A DNA stretch of 64,000 bases from Staphylococcus haemolyticus. GTDB lineage: Bacteria > Bacillota > Bacilli > Staphylococcales > Staphylococcaceae. This document shows positions 52,765 to 61,385 of this stretch, piece after piece (the stretch's first letter is position 1; every line of letters starts with the position of its first letter). The position numbers and the translations under genes were made by a program. The stretch spans positions 1,674,001 to 1,738,000 of the forward strand of contig NZ_CP035291.1 of NCBI RefSeq assembly GCF_006094395.1, written 5' to 3'. The notes under the pieces are model-generated. The model searched no databases, was not told the origin of the DNA, and worked only from the letters and a program-made list of their open reading frames with translations.

Positions 52765-53105
52765 TTTTTTGTCTCTTCGTCTTGTTGGCCATTCGCAATA
52801 AACTCAACTTGTTTTTGTAAAGTTGGGATTGCATCCGGTGCGTGTAAACGTGTTCTAATATCTTTAGCTGCAAATTGTCCACCATAAATTTTTACAACTA
52901 CATCAATTAATTTATCTAGTTGATCTTTGAATGATAATTCAATTTCGCCATTTTCTGCTTGTTCTAATTCTGACATTACGTCAGTTGCTTCATATAATAC
53001 ATCTAATGGAATAAAGTGAGGTGTTAAATAAGTTTCTAATTTAATTTCTTCTGCTTCAGGATTTTCCACTAATCTAATATAATTACGTTTTAATTTGTTT
53101 GACAT
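52743..53105 (-). CDS. Tail assembly chaperone G
   Basis: A 120-residue helical protein (MSNKLKRNYIRLVENPEAEE) just downstream of the tail tube gene and upstream of the tape measure gene, the standard place for gpG. The end of the gene contains the slippery heptamer A AAA AAG in frame (codons for Thr-Lys-Lys), with the zero-frame stop 28 bp later. Most ribosomes should end here and a minority continue into the T extension. Confidence 0.88.
   Translation of the reverse strand: MSNKLKRNYIRLVENPEAEEIKLETYLTPHFIPLDVLYEATDVMSELEQAENGEIELSFKDQLDKLIDVVVKIYGGQFAAKDIRTRLHAPDAIPTLQKQVEFIANGQQDEETKKFIQSIS
52764..52770 (-). promoter_or_regulatory. Programmed -1 ribosomal frameshift site
   Basis: The heptamer AAAAAAG in the X XXY YYZ frame, one of the most efficient slippery sequences in bacteria. 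An internal Shine-Dalgarno-like stimulator was not evident; GACGAAGAGAC upstream is weak. Confidence 0.85.
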
Positions 53106-53130
53106 GTCTAAAAAACTCCTTTTATTTCGA

Positions 53131-53159
53131 AATAAAAGGACGGCTCTTACACCGTCCTA
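53131..53159 (-). terminator. Intrinsic terminator after the 55-residue phage gene
   Basis: AGGACGG and CCGTCCT arms with a 7-8 nt loop followed by TTTTATTTCG on the minus strand, just upstream of the chaperone G gene. Confidence 0.85.
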
Positions 53160-53166
53160 AGCTTTA

Positions 53167-53334
53167 CTATTCTTCTTCAATGCGTTCAAAAAATGGTAAT
53201 TCATACCCTTTATTTTTCAAACGCTTTTCAAAGTCGTTTATATCTTTAACTTTCTCTTCTACAACTTCGTCTTTACGATACTCTTTATCGGTTTTTAAAT
53301 TAATTGCATCTTTTAAAACTTTAAATTTAGCCAT
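53167..53334 (-). CDS. Small conserved phage protein, 55 residues
   Basis: Starts MAKFKVLKDAINLKTDKEYR after GGGAG and ends with FFERIEEE. It is highly charged, with no membrane segment. It lies between the tail tube and chaperone G genes. Many staphylococcal and bacillary phages have a similarly short acidic/basic protein here, and its function is unknown. The strong ribosome site and a dedicated terminator support that it is real. Confidence 0.75.
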   Translation of the reverse strand: MAKFKVLKDAINLKTDKEYRKDEVVEEKVKDINDFEKRLKNKGYELPFFERIEEE

Positions 53335-53350
53335 AAGTCAAAACTCCCTT

Positions 53351-53968
53351 TTAAGCTGATGCAGTATCAGCACTTGTTTCAACTTTTTCGTCGTAAGCAC
53401 CTTTTAATAATTTTTCAAAGAATGAATCTACTTTAGCACCTTCACGTGCGCTATCGAATAAGATTTTACGTACGTCATCATTGATACGATGCATTGCAGT
53501 ACCTTCTGATTCTTCTGAACTGAATTCCCAATCATCTTCTGCGGTTTTACCTTCTAAGTTTGGATCTCCGAATAACACTTTAGTTAAACCAACCATTTGG
53601 AAAGTACCATCACGACGCTCACGTTTGAACCAAACTGCAACATATTTATTTTGTTTACCTTTAATTTCTTGGAATACGCCATTCTCATCATAAATTTCAT
53701 TGAAAATTAACTCACGGATAGATTGTGGGAATGCGTGCATTGTCATTGAGATTTTACCTTCACCATCTGTTGTACCTGATTCAATGATAGTACCATCTGC
53801 ATAAGCGTTTACTGTTTCCCCACCAGTTTCAACTGAAATCTCTTGTAAACCACGTGTTTGTGTTACGTTTGTGTATTTAACATTATCTTGCTCATCTGTA
53901 TCTAATAAAGCGAAACCTAAATCTTTAATATTAATAAAAGCTTTTGGTGTTTTTGCATATTTGACCAT
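53351..53968 (-). CDS. Major tail tube protein
   Basis: A 205-residue protein of the TP901/phi13-like tail tube type, with the opening VKYAKTPKAFINIKDLGFAL, the TNVTQTRGLQEISVETGG strand and EWSSEE-like WEFSSEESEGTAMHRIND. It is the first of the tail genes after the head-tail connectors, as expected for the tube. There is no Ig-like C-terminal extension; the tail ends ETSADTASA. Confidence 0.88.
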   Translation of the reverse strand: MVKYAKTPKAFINIKDLGFALLDTDEQDNVKYTNVTQTRGLQEISVETGGETVNAYADGTIIESGTTDGEGKISMTMHAFPQSIRELIFNEIYDENGVFQEIKGKQNKYVAVWFKRERRDGTFQMVGLTKVLFGDPNLEGKTAEDDWEFSSEESEGTAMHRINDDVRKILFDSAREGAKVDSFFEKLLKGAYDEKVETSADTASA

Positions 53969-54376
53969 TTAATTTTCCTCCTCATAAAAAATCGCCTCAT
54001 ACCGTCTAGTTGAACGATATAAAGCGAACTGTTTATCATATTCATTACCTAAATTACTTGTTTGCCCTGCTTTCAATTCTTTCCAGAGCAAGTCACTAAT
54101 ACGTTGTGATATTTCATTTCTTCGTAATCTTGCATTGTATTTATCATTTGCTTTAACAAAAACATCAATTTGAACAATGTAGTTATAAGCTACTCGGTCT
54201 CCGTCATAATGTAATTCCGGTATAGGATCATCAAAATCATCAAGCACTACATAAGGTTGCGTAATATCCTTAACATCAGGATAATCGTTGAATTTGATGT
54301 TATTAACATTGAGTAACTTCATTAGTTTTTCGTCATTTTTTAAGACGCTATAAATTGTATTTAAAATATCAATCAT
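53969..54376 (-). CDS. Tail completion/terminator protein (DUF3168 or gp17-like)
   Basis: A 135-residue protein with the DUF3168-like pattern: DILNTIYSVLKNDEKLMKLL at the start, then PYVVLDDFDDPIPE, YNYIVQIDVFVK and a closing YRSTRRYEAIFYEEE. It ends exactly one base before the tail tube gene and its start overlaps the gp10-like gene by 4 bp. It probably caps the tail tube where it meets the head. Confidence 0.82.
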   Translation of the reverse strand: MIDILNTIYSVLKNDEKLMKLLNVNNIKFNDYPDVKDITQPYVVLDDFDDPIPELHYDGDRVAYNYIVQIDVFVKANDKYNARLRRNEISQRISDLLWKELKAGQTSNLGNEYDKQFALYRSTRRYEAIFYEEEN

Positions 54377-54795
54377 AATAACTTTTCAACTTCTTCCTGT
54401 ACTTTTTTATAAAACGCAACTTCTGCAGAACGTAATGCTTTTTCAATCGCCCCAAAGCCTTTAGGTCTAACAAACTTACCGTTTTTAGCATAAAAACCTT
54501 TTTCGTTTAAATGCACGATTGAATACCTATGATGTGGACCTTCCCAATAAATACGGACAGAGCGCACACCTTTATCCCAATAAGGTTTTGAGATTTTAGC
54601 TTCTGCATATTCGGCCCCTGTGTCTCTGAAATATCGGATATTCGCTTTAATCGCATCTAAAACTATTTGACCCGCTTCTAAAAGTGCATCATCAATAATC
54701 TTTGTAATGCGTTTGCGATTAAAACGTCTATCAAGTTCTTTTTGCAATTCATCTAATCCTTCTGCACGAATGCCTGAAAAGTTTTTACTCGCCAT
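54373..54795 (-). CDS. HK97 gp10-like tail-head component
   Basis: The 140 residues match the HK97-gp10 pattern: SGIRAEGLDELQKELDRRFN, then VLDAIKANIRYFRDTGAE and a beta part with HLNEKGFYAKNGKFVRPKG. Proteins of this family join the connector to the tail. The start overlaps the head closure gene by 11 bp. Confidence 0.85.
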   Translation of the reverse strand: MASKNFSGIRAEGLDELQKELDRRFNRKRITKIIDDALLEAGQIVLDAIKANIRYFRDTGAEYAEAKISKPYWDKGVRSVRIYWEGPHHRYSIVHLNEKGFYAKNGKFVRPKGFGAIEKALRSAEVAFYKKVQEEVEKLL

Positions 54796-55156
54796 TAGCT
54801 ACCACCCCTGCAGTTAGCATTAAAAATTGTTCGTTCTCTACATCAGGTTGTACTAATTTAATGTTCAAATCTTGATGAATATATGGCGACTCTATTTCAA
54901 CGTAATGCTTTTCATTCGGAACGTACTGACCATGGGTTTCTCTTATAAAGATTTTAACGTCGTGCTCAGTTCCATTTGATATAGCTTGTTGAAGTTCAGT
55001 CATTTTCCATTGGGGTACATAGCCCCAACAACTGTAGAGTTTAACTTTACGTTTGACACCAGCTTCAGGTCCTACATTCTCTTGATATGAATAAAAATGA
55101 ACACGAGTATTTAATTTTTTAGTAGTAATGAAAGGTTTTTTAAATGTTGTTTTCAT
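54785..55156 (-). CDS. Head closure / head-tail adaptor protein
   Basis: Start at the ATG of MKTTFKKPFITTKKL; the longer frame uses TTG five codons upstream. The 123 residues resemble the SPP1 gp16-like stopper family (RVHFYSYQENVGPEAGVKRK; WGYVPQWKMTELQQA; the final VQPDVENEQFLMLTAG). It overlaps the upstream connector gene by 17 bp. Confidence 0.8.
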   Translation of the reverse strand: MKTTFKKPFITTKKLNTRVHFYSYQENVGPEAGVKRKVKLYSCWGYVPQWKMTELQQAISNGTEHDVKIFIRETHGQYVPNEKHYVEIESPYIHQDLNIKLVQPDVENEQFLMLTAGVVANGE

Positions 55157-55436
55157 TGTTAACACTTCCAATCACATTATTCAGACCAAAACTAATTAAA
55201 TCATCCTGGTAATTATCATTAAAATACTCAAGCAAATCTTCATAAGCATAACGTGATCTGGCAAATACTAAGTCTTGACCTTCTAAATTTTCATATATAT
55301 CAAACTCACCAAATCTCGACACTAGATTACTGTATGACTTCTTTAAAAGATTTTTTAAATACTCGTCTTCTGTGTCATGTGAGATTTTGGTGTATTGTTT
55401 AAATTCAATTAGCAAATCATCTGTGATGTTTTCCAC
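55140..55436 (-). CDS. gp6-like head-tail connector
   Basis: The 98-residue helical protein (MENITDDLLIEFKQYTKISH, AYEDLLEYFNDNYQDDLISF) fits the phage gp6/HK97 connector family, which form a ring below the portal. It lies 17 bp after the capsid gene. Confidence 0.85.
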   Translation of the reverse strand: MENITDDLLIEFKQYTKISHDTEDEYLKNLLKKSYSNLVSRFGEFDIYENLEGQDLVFARSRYAYEDLLEYFNDNYQDDLISFGLNNVIGSVNNENNI

Positions 55437-55453
55437 TTACATCACCTCATTTA

Positions 55454-56641
55454 TTACGCTTCCGCTCTTCCATCAGTTGTACCGCCTGCAGCTGTTTGTG
55501 ATTTAGGACCATTAGCCACTTTTAAATCATAAACTGCAGAAGCTTTGTTATCTGCTGGTTGACCGTATGCGAATGTTTTAGCAGTGAATAATACTGCATC
55601 TTCTAAAGCTAGAGTTTCATTAAATTTCTTCACTGTTAAACCACCACCACGAACTGCGTCATAACGATCAGTAACAAAAGCAACTAATTTCTTTTCAGGA
55701 ACGAATTCTGAAGCAACAACAGATACGTTATAAGGTAATACCGTTACAAAACCACCGTTAGCTGTTAAGTACGTGTAACGTGCTTGGATATCCCACTCGT
55801 CTTGAGGGTTTACAACTAATGTTACTTTACCATCAATTTTTAATTTTTTACCTCTAGCATCGACAGATAAGTTTTTCAACACATCTTTTAGTTCTAATAC
55901 AGTAGTATCCGCGTCAGCAAATGTTAAAGTTCCTAAAGCTTTCTTGTCCGTAACTGCGCCATTATCTGTGTTGATGTCTTTCATTAAACCAACAGGTTGT
56001 AATTTAGACGCGCCACCACCATTGATAACTGCAGCTTCTAATGCTACTGAAATAGCCTCTTGAATTTGAGTACGTACAAAACGTTCAATCCAGTTAGGAC
56101 CAAAGATTGATAAGTCATCCGGTAAAACTACAAAACAAGTCAGTTTGTATTGAGTAAAGTCTTCTTCACGGAATGCAGCATCTAATTGGCCTTTAATTTC
56201 TCCAAAGATTTTACCCCATACCGCTTGACCTGCTGGGTCCGCTTTAATTACACGTGTTTTAATTCCTGCATTTTGGAAATTGATTTTAGATAATAACGGA
56301 TGTTCTTTCTGTAGATCATCAAACACGCGTTCAACCACTGTTTCAGGTAAGATTTTGTCGTCTGTATATCCCACTTCATAATTAATTTCGTTGAAGAATT
56401 TACGTTCTTCAGACGTTAATGGGTCTTGAGAACGTTTTGCTAAGATTCCATTATCTACAACACGGTTGTTTACTCTGTTCTCGATTTCTTCTTGTAAATC
56501 ATTTGATAATGCGTCAAACATAGCACCAAATGCTTTTGATTGTTCTTCATCACTTGCACCATTTTGTACTAAATTAGCAAATTTTTGCTTGTGCTCATGA
56601 TAGTTTTTGAGCTTTTGCTCATTTTGTTTCATGTCTGCCAT
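55454..56641 (-). CDS. Major capsid protein, HK97 fold
   Basis: A 395-residue protein with an N-terminal coiled-coil scaffold (delta) domain of about 100 residues (KNYHEHKQKFANLVQNGASD; DALSNDLQEEIENRV), presumably removed by the neighbouring protease, and an HK97 shell domain with PETVVERVFDDLQKEHPLLS, KLTCFVVLPDDLSIFGPNWI and an FVTVLPYNVSVVASEFVP segment. There is no separate scaffold gene between protease and capsid. Confidence 0.92.
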   Translation of the reverse strand: MADMKQNEQKLKNYHEHKQKFANLVQNGASDEEQSKAFGAMFDALSNDLQEEIENRVNNRVVDNGILAKRSQDPLTSEERKFFNEINYEVGYTDDKILPETVVERVFDDLQKEHPLLSKINFQNAGIKTRVIKADPAGQAVWGKIFGEIKGQLDAAFREEDFTQYKLTCFVVLPDDLSIFGPNWIERFVRTQIQEAISVALEAAVINGGGASKLQPVGLMKDINTDNGAVTDKKALGTLTFADADTTVLELKDVLKNLSVDARGKKLKIDGKVTLVVNPQDEWDIQARYTYLTANGGFVTVLPYNVSVVASEFVPEKKLVAFVTDRYDAVRGGGLTVKKFNETLALEDAVLFTAKTFAYGQPADNKASAVYDLKVANGPKSQTAAGGTTDGRAEA

Positions 56642-56704
56642 ATTTTTATTTCCTCCTTAATTTTAAACATTAAAAATAGCCTCCCGTTACTCACGAGAAG
56701 CTAG

Positions 56705-57568
56705 TTAAAATGTAAATCGATTAAATTTGTTATTTTGTGGTTGCTCTGGCGGTTTTGGTGGATTATCTTCTTGTTTTGAGTCATCCTTGACCACACTCTT
56801 TGCAACATCTTTTAATAAAGTGAAAATATCATCTAATTTGTCATTAACGACTTTAGCGTCGATACCCTTTTCCTCAGGTTTCTTTTCTTCTTGTGGCGGT
56901 GTATCTTGTTCTTGCGGTAAATTGTCCGCATTGTAATGTTTGAATTTGTTTGGCATATTCTTAAACTGTGCCTCCATTTCCGGTGAGATTTTTGCTGCTA
57001 TTGGGGTTGCATTCTGAATTTCATCAATAAGTCCTAAGTCTTTACATTCTTCGGCACTTAACCATGTTTCTTCGTCTAGCATCTTTTGAAGAAGCGCATG
57101 ATCAATATCAGGGTTTTTAGCAACATAGCTATTGAATACAGTATTATTAATTTTATCCAAGTCATCTGCATGTTTTCTTAAATCATTGGCATTACCCATT
57201 GCGATCGTCCACGCATTATGAATCATCATCATACTATTGGACGGCATTACAACTTTATCAGCTCCCATAGCAATAACCGTAGCTATACTTGCAGCTAAAC
57301 CTTGTACATTGGCAGTAATATGCGACTTATGATTTTTAATCATATTGTAGATAGCTATACCACTAAAAACTGAACCACCTGGAGAGTTAATATTTAGGGT
57401 AATATTTTCAACATCTCCTAAGTCTTTTAAGGCTTGTTTAAACGATACCGCGCTTGTTTCAACATCATTCATACGTTCATCTACAATTTCACCATACATA
57501 TCTATACTTGCTGATGTGGGTGACGTTTTCTTAACATTGAAAAAGCCTTTACTCTTGTCCACTTGCAT
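56705..57568 (-). CDS. ClpP-like prohead maturation protease
   Basis: Start at the ATG of MQVDKSKGFF after AAAGGAGG, giving 287 residues; ten upstream codons in the frame are discarded. The ClpP/S14-like domain has Ser94 in GLAASIATV and His117 in MMMIHNAW, with the third residue probably Asp165 in the LDEETWLSAEE region. A Pro/Glu/Lys-rich tail follows and the protein ends NNKFNRFTF. It should process the capsid scaffold domain. It overlaps the portal gene by 20 bp. Confidence 0.9.
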   Translation of the reverse strand: MQVDKSKGFFNVKKTSPTSASIDMYGEIVDERMNDVETSAVSFKQALKDLGDVENITLNINSPGGSVFSGIAIYNMIKNHKSHITANVQGLAASIATVIAMGADKVVMPSNSMMMIHNAWTIAMGNANDLRKHADDLDKINNTVFNSYVAKNPDIDHALLQKMLDEETWLSAEECKDLGLIDEIQNATPIAAKISPEMEAQFKNMPNKFKHYNADNLPQEQDTPPQEEKKPEEKGIDAKVVNDKLDDIFTLLKDVAKSVVKDDSKQEDNPPKPPEQPQNNKFNRFTF

Positions 57569-58715
57569 TAGTCTCACCTCCTTTAAACGCCTCTGCACTT
57601 TGGAGATTTTTCGTAATGATAAATTTATCGAGTTCTGGGTCGTTGGCAGGGTCTTCTCCTGTCATAATACGAACTTGGTTTCGAGTAAATGTACCAGAAG
57701 AAACTAATTTATCAATAGATTCAGACATTTGTAGTGGGTCTCGCTTATCAATACCTACTACTTTAATATGTTTATCTTGATTTAAGTATTCATCTTCATA
57801 GAAGAATTTTGCGTTTAATTCTGCTTCGATTTTTCTAAGCATTGGATTGATACAGAATTTCAAATATGAATCAATAGCTTTATCTAAATCTGCCATTTCA
57901 CCTATAACAAGAGAAGGTGGTACACCTATCATTCTTGCGATATCTGTTAATATAGTACGTTTTAGTTCTTCTAGTTCTTTAAATTCTTGTGAACCCTGTG
58001 ACGCGCCTTTACTCGAATGTTCTTCATAATCTAAACCTTTTGTAAGTGGTGCGATAGCAATAGAATTGTTTTTAAACGCCTCAAACATCATATCTATATA
58101 CCCTTGCAGTTTTTCTCTTCCACCTTCGGCTTTGAATTGAGTGGTATCGATATTTAGGACGCCTCTTACTTGATTATTCATCAATTGCAGGTCAATCATA
58201 CGACCAAATATTTCACCATAATCTTCAAATAGCCCCAAAGAATACTGTTCGAGTTCCTTATTACTATAATTGAGATATATTACATCATCCATCGAAAATA
58301 CACGTTTAAATTCGAAATTATTAACCATAACATTTGTGAATTTATGTGGATATAAACCCATTTCATCTTCCTTCACGAAGTCATCGGCAACAAAAAAGTA
58401 CCCATCATCATTTTTAACAACAAGTACTTCATTATCCATAATTAACTTATAAATAAACTTTTGCCAAAAATCGACTGCATTTTGATTTTTGTTAGGATGA
58501 ACATTCAACTTGTAATGCAGGTCATCTTTTTCTCGCTTGTTCCCCGTCATCACTCTAAATTCACTTTGTGATATAGTTCTAGCAACCATTTCAACAACGG
58601 TATTTAAAGCAATTTGTTTTAGGTAAGTTTTTTTACTTTTATCTTGAAGAAACTCAAGATCGTACATCCAAGATAATTCAGAATGTCTTTTAAACACACT
58701 ATCAAATAGTCCCAT
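57549..58715 (-). CDS. Portal protein, HK97 family
   Basis: The 388 residues show portal hallmarks: ALNTVVEMVARTISQSEFRV, HPNKNQNAVDFWQKFIYKLI, and the later LEELKRTILTDIARMIGVPP then INPMLRKIEAELNAKFF. The portal forms the dodecameric ring at the head vertex for packaging and ejection. It comes between the large terminase and the protease, the standard HK97-type order. Confidence 0.93.
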   Translation of the reverse strand: MGLFDSVFKRHSELSWMYDLEFLQDKSKKTYLKQIALNTVVEMVARTISQSEFRVMTGNKREKDDLHYKLNVHPNKNQNAVDFWQKFIYKLIMDNEVLVVKNDDGYFFVADDFVKEDEMGLYPHKFTNVMVNNFEFKRVFSMDDVIYLNYSNKELEQYSLGLFEDYGEIFGRMIDLQLMNNQVRGVLNIDTTQFKAEGGREKLQGYIDMMFEAFKNNSIAIAPLTKGLDYEEHSSKGASQGSQEFKELEELKRTILTDIARMIGVPPSLVIGEMADLDKAIDSYLKFCINPMLRKIEAELNAKFFYEDEYLNQDKHIKVVGIDKRDPLQMSESIDKLVSSGTFTRNQVRIMTGEDPANDPELDKFIITKNLQSAEAFKGGETNASGQE

Positions 58716-58733
58716 TTTCTAACCTCCCTTCAG

Positions 58734-60395
58734 TTAAAATCTCAAACCACTTAATAGATTGATTTCTTCTTCTAAATTAGAATCTTTCAAATCATCTGCA
58801 CGGTACAATGCATGTACTAAGGCTTGGAAACCGTCAGTTTTACGTCTTATCGGCTCTTTCTTTTCATATTCTTTGTTGCCATCTTTACGTATTTTGACGG
58901 CCACGTTCTGCGTATACCATCTCATCAATGGATTATCACCAAAGATAATATGATGTTGCGCAAACATGTCTTCAATTCTAGGTGCAAGTAATGATTGAAT
59001 TGCTCGAGTATTTTTAATCACTTCATATTCAATACCTGCGTCTTCAAATAATGGTCTAAGCAAGTCCATTCTGAAGTTATCAGCTACTACCTTTTGTAAA
59101 CCGTAACTTTTTTGTGCTTCACTGAACCAATCGATGATGTGTTTAGGGTTGATAGTCGGCTCATCTACAATTGTGAGCAAGCCTTTCTTTTCCCATTCAT
59201 GAATAGGTGGTTTTAATTTGTACTTATCCAAGAACTCTTTTCTTGCGAACGAATGAGTTTTCCAAATATAATCATCACCCGATCTAAACAACAAACCTAC
59301 TGCTGCAAAGTCTTTTAAACTTGCATAGTCAAGACCACCAATACATTCATTGTTTTCAAGTGGTGGTATTGGTCGATTGGTTGCCATGATGTCATCCCAA
59401 GGCGCTACCACACTTTGAGAGTCTGTTTCAGGCATATTCATCCGTTTAGTCATAAATTCAGGTCGGTTTGATGGGTTGAATTGAAGTCCTAAATATTGTT
59501 GATGCACTTCTTTAAATAACTGACTTCCATATTCACTTTGTGGTTGTTCAAACATTGGATTAGCTTTTTCCCACATTTCAGGCTTATCAACTTCTTCTTT
59601 ATCATCAATTTTGCAAATGAACGGGAATAATCTATCTTCAGGGCTTATACCTTTCAACACATTATCTGCACGTTCTTTCAACCTATCTAAAAAGCCTTCT
59701 CTGACATAGCCATCAGTTCCAATATAAAATGTTCTAGGATGAGCAACCTTACCTAAACCGCTTCGTTTGATGTTAATGATTGAGTCTTTCTCATAAGCAT
59801 GTACTTCATCAAAAAAGATACAACCTTCACGAGCACCATCTTTTGTTTTTTCATTAGACGTATCAAATAAGAATTGCGATTTAGTCTCAATACCTTCAAC
59901 TGCAACTTTACTTAAGTAAAATGGATTATTGGGACGATCACCAGTTACATAAAGATTATTACTTTCCACCATATCGTATATTTCTCTAAAACTAACTAGT
60001 GCTTGTTTCTCGCTATTAGCAACAACTGACATATTATATTTAGGTATGCCGTGTAAAGGTGTCATAAAGAATGCTGCTAAAGTACTAATGTAGCCATTCT
60101 TACCACCACCACGAGCCATTGATATAAAGAATTCTGAGAAATAAGGCGTTTTGCTTTCTTCTTCATATAAAAAAACGAAGCATGAAATAAATTTTTGAAA
60201 ATCTTGCAATGGGAAAAACCATTTTTCACTAAACTTGATGTAATCTTCTATGCGTTGATCATCAAAATATAAATCATCTCGTTGCAAAATGTTATCTTCT
60301 AAAAAAGATATAAGCTTAATTCGTTCTTTATTAAAAATAATCTGACCTGACTTAGCTTTTTCAATGTAATCTGTAACATAACTAGGTATCTTCAT
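58734..60395 (-). CDS. terL: Terminase large subunit
   Basis: Packaging motor ATPase and nuclease. The 553 residues have the Walker A variant ARGGGKN at 94-100, Walker B in GCIFFDEVHAY near 195, and a nuclease domain with GGLDYASLKDFAAVGLLF and VADNFRMDLLRPL aspartates. It belongs to the Phage_terminase_1 type common in staphylococcal cos phages. The ATG overlaps the terS stop codon (ATGA). Confidence 0.94.
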   Translation of the reverse strand: MKIPSYVTDYIEKAKSGQIIFNKERIKLISFLEDNILQRDDLYFDDQRIEDYIKFSEKWFFPLQDFQKFISCFVFLYEEESKTPYFSEFFISMARGGGKNGYISTLAAFFMTPLHGIPKYNMSVVANSEKQALVSFREIYDMVESNNLYVTGDRPNNPFYLSKVAVEGIETKSQFLFDTSNEKTKDGAREGCIFFDEVHAYEKDSIINIKRSGLGKVAHPRTFYIGTDGYVREGFLDRLKERADNVLKGISPEDRLFPFICKIDDKEEVDKPEMWEKANPMFEQPQSEYGSQLFKEVHQQYLGLQFNPSNRPEFMTKRMNMPETDSQSVVAPWDDIMATNRPIPPLENNECIGGLDYASLKDFAAVGLLFRSGDDYIWKTHSFARKEFLDKYKLKPPIHEWEKKGLLTIVDEPTINPKHIIDWFSEAQKSYGLQKVVADNFRMDLLRPLFEDAGIEYEVIKNTRAIQSLLAPRIEDMFAQHHIIFGDNPLMRWYTQNVAVKIRKDGNKEYEKKEPIRRKTDGFQALVHALYRADDLKDSNLEEEINLLSGLRF

Positions 60396-60751
60396 GTTAA
60401 ATCAGGTCCTTTCGCTTGTTCTAATTTGCGACGCTCTTCAGCTTTTTTATCTAAATGGAATGATTTTTCTAAAGCTAACAATGAGCCACTCACTTTATTC
60501 TTTTCTGCAATAGCTGGATTAGCTTTCACAAATTCTTGACTTGCGTTTTTAACAATTGTTATCGGTCCTGACTGCTCAATGTATACATCCAAAGCATAGA
60601 ATAGTCTTAATAAGTTGATATATCGCTCAACTTTTTCAACTTCAACATTATTTTCTTTATCAATTTGACTCGTTAAATAATCTTCTGTCTCATTAATTTT
60701 CTTGATTTGATTTTTAGTTAGCTTGTCTTTTAAATACTTGTCATTTTTCAA
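60392..60751 (-). CDS. terS: Terminase small subunit, P27 family
   Basis: Recognises phage DNA and delivers it to TerL. The frame lacks an ATG; I place the start at the TTG of LKNDKYLKDKLTK after GGGGGAGG, leaving 119 residues, with another TTG seven codons upstream. The family pattern is YINLLRLFYALDVYIEQSGP then the closing SLLALEKSFHLDKKAEERRK. The preceding region (60773-60962) is non-coding and may contain the cos site. Confidence 0.85.
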   Translation of the reverse strand: MKNDKYLKDKLTKNQIKKINETEDYLTSQIDKENNVEVEKVERYINLLRLFYALDVYIEQSGPITIVKNASQEFVKANPAIAEKNKVSGSLLALEKSFHLDKKAEERRKLEQAKGPDLT

Positions 60752-60772
60752 AGTCCCTCCCCCTTTCTGCAA

Positions 60773-60962
60773 AATTTATTTTTAATGATTTTCGGTTTGT
60801 CAAGTCCCCTAATGTATGTTTTCGAGAAGTAAATCTGCGAAGTTGAGCCAAGCGCCGGTTTCCGCGAAGCCTTTAGTGGCGCGATTATTGAAGGCGGGGG
60901 TATTTGACACATTTTACACTTTTGTTATTTTGAATTAAATAATATTTTTATGCAATTTCACT
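60773..60962. other. Candidate cos region between HNH and terS
   Basis: A 190-bp non-coding stretch that is locally GC-rich in an AT-rich genome. It includes CAAGCGCCGGTTTCCGCG at about 60850-60867, GTGGCGCG, and AAGGCGGGGGT at about 60889-60899. Staphylococcal cos phages cut near GC-rich cores such as CGGCGGGGGC beside HNH and terS genes. The position and composition fit, but the cut site is inferred. Confidence 0.5.
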
Positions 60963-61289
60963 TTACCAGTTTTCATCATCAAATTTATTCTTTCTATTAT
61001 TTGGATTATGTTCAAATCTTCCATGACGTTTGTTGTGATGAAATTTACATAGTGTTCTTAGATTAGAAAGTTCATATGCTAAATCTGCTCTTACTTCTAA
61101 CTCTTTAATATGGTCCACTTCTAGTGATTGTTTCTGATTAATCGTCAATCTACCTTCTGCATTACACATGACACATTCAAAATGATCGCGTGCTAATACC
61201 TTTAGTCTTGTCTTACGCCACTTCGCATTAGAGTAGAAACCTTTATTCTTTGTACGTTGTTCTATATAGTCTGCATATGCTTTACTCAT
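60963..61289 (-). CDS. HNH endonuclease of the packaging module
   Basis: Start at the ATG of MSKAYADYIEQR, 9 nt after GGAG; the longer frame runs back through a terminator hairpin and is rejected. The 108 residues carry CxxC (Cys39, Cys42), the catalytic VDHIKEL (His60), and CKFHHNKRHG (Cys81, His84/85). In staphylococcal cos phages this HNH protein works with TerL to cut cos. It is the first gene of the late region. Confidence 0.92.
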   Translation of the reverse strand: MSKAYADYIEQRTKNKGFYSNAKWRKTRLKVLARDHFECVMCNAEGRLTINQKQSLEVDHIKELEVRADLAYELSNLRTLCKFHHNKRHGRFEHNPNNRKNKFDDENW

Positions 61290-61304
61290 CTTCATTAACT
61301 CCAA

Positions 61305-61335
61305 ACAAAAAGACACACCACCTATGTGATGTGCC
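61305..61335 (-). terminator. Intrinsic terminator upstream of the HNH gene
   Basis: GGCACATCAC and GTGGTGTGTC arms with an ATAG loop followed by TTTTTG on the minus strand. It may end the early/middle transcript or lie in the leader of the late transcript. Confidence 0.88.
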
Positions 61336-61385
61336 TGTATATTCATATCGTGTTAACTCAATTATATAAAATGATTTAATATATT

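Noticed and set aside
61290..61346. 19-residue N-terminal extension of the HNH protein
   Set aside because: This part runs through a perfect terminator hairpin, and a good ribosome site precedes the internal ATG.
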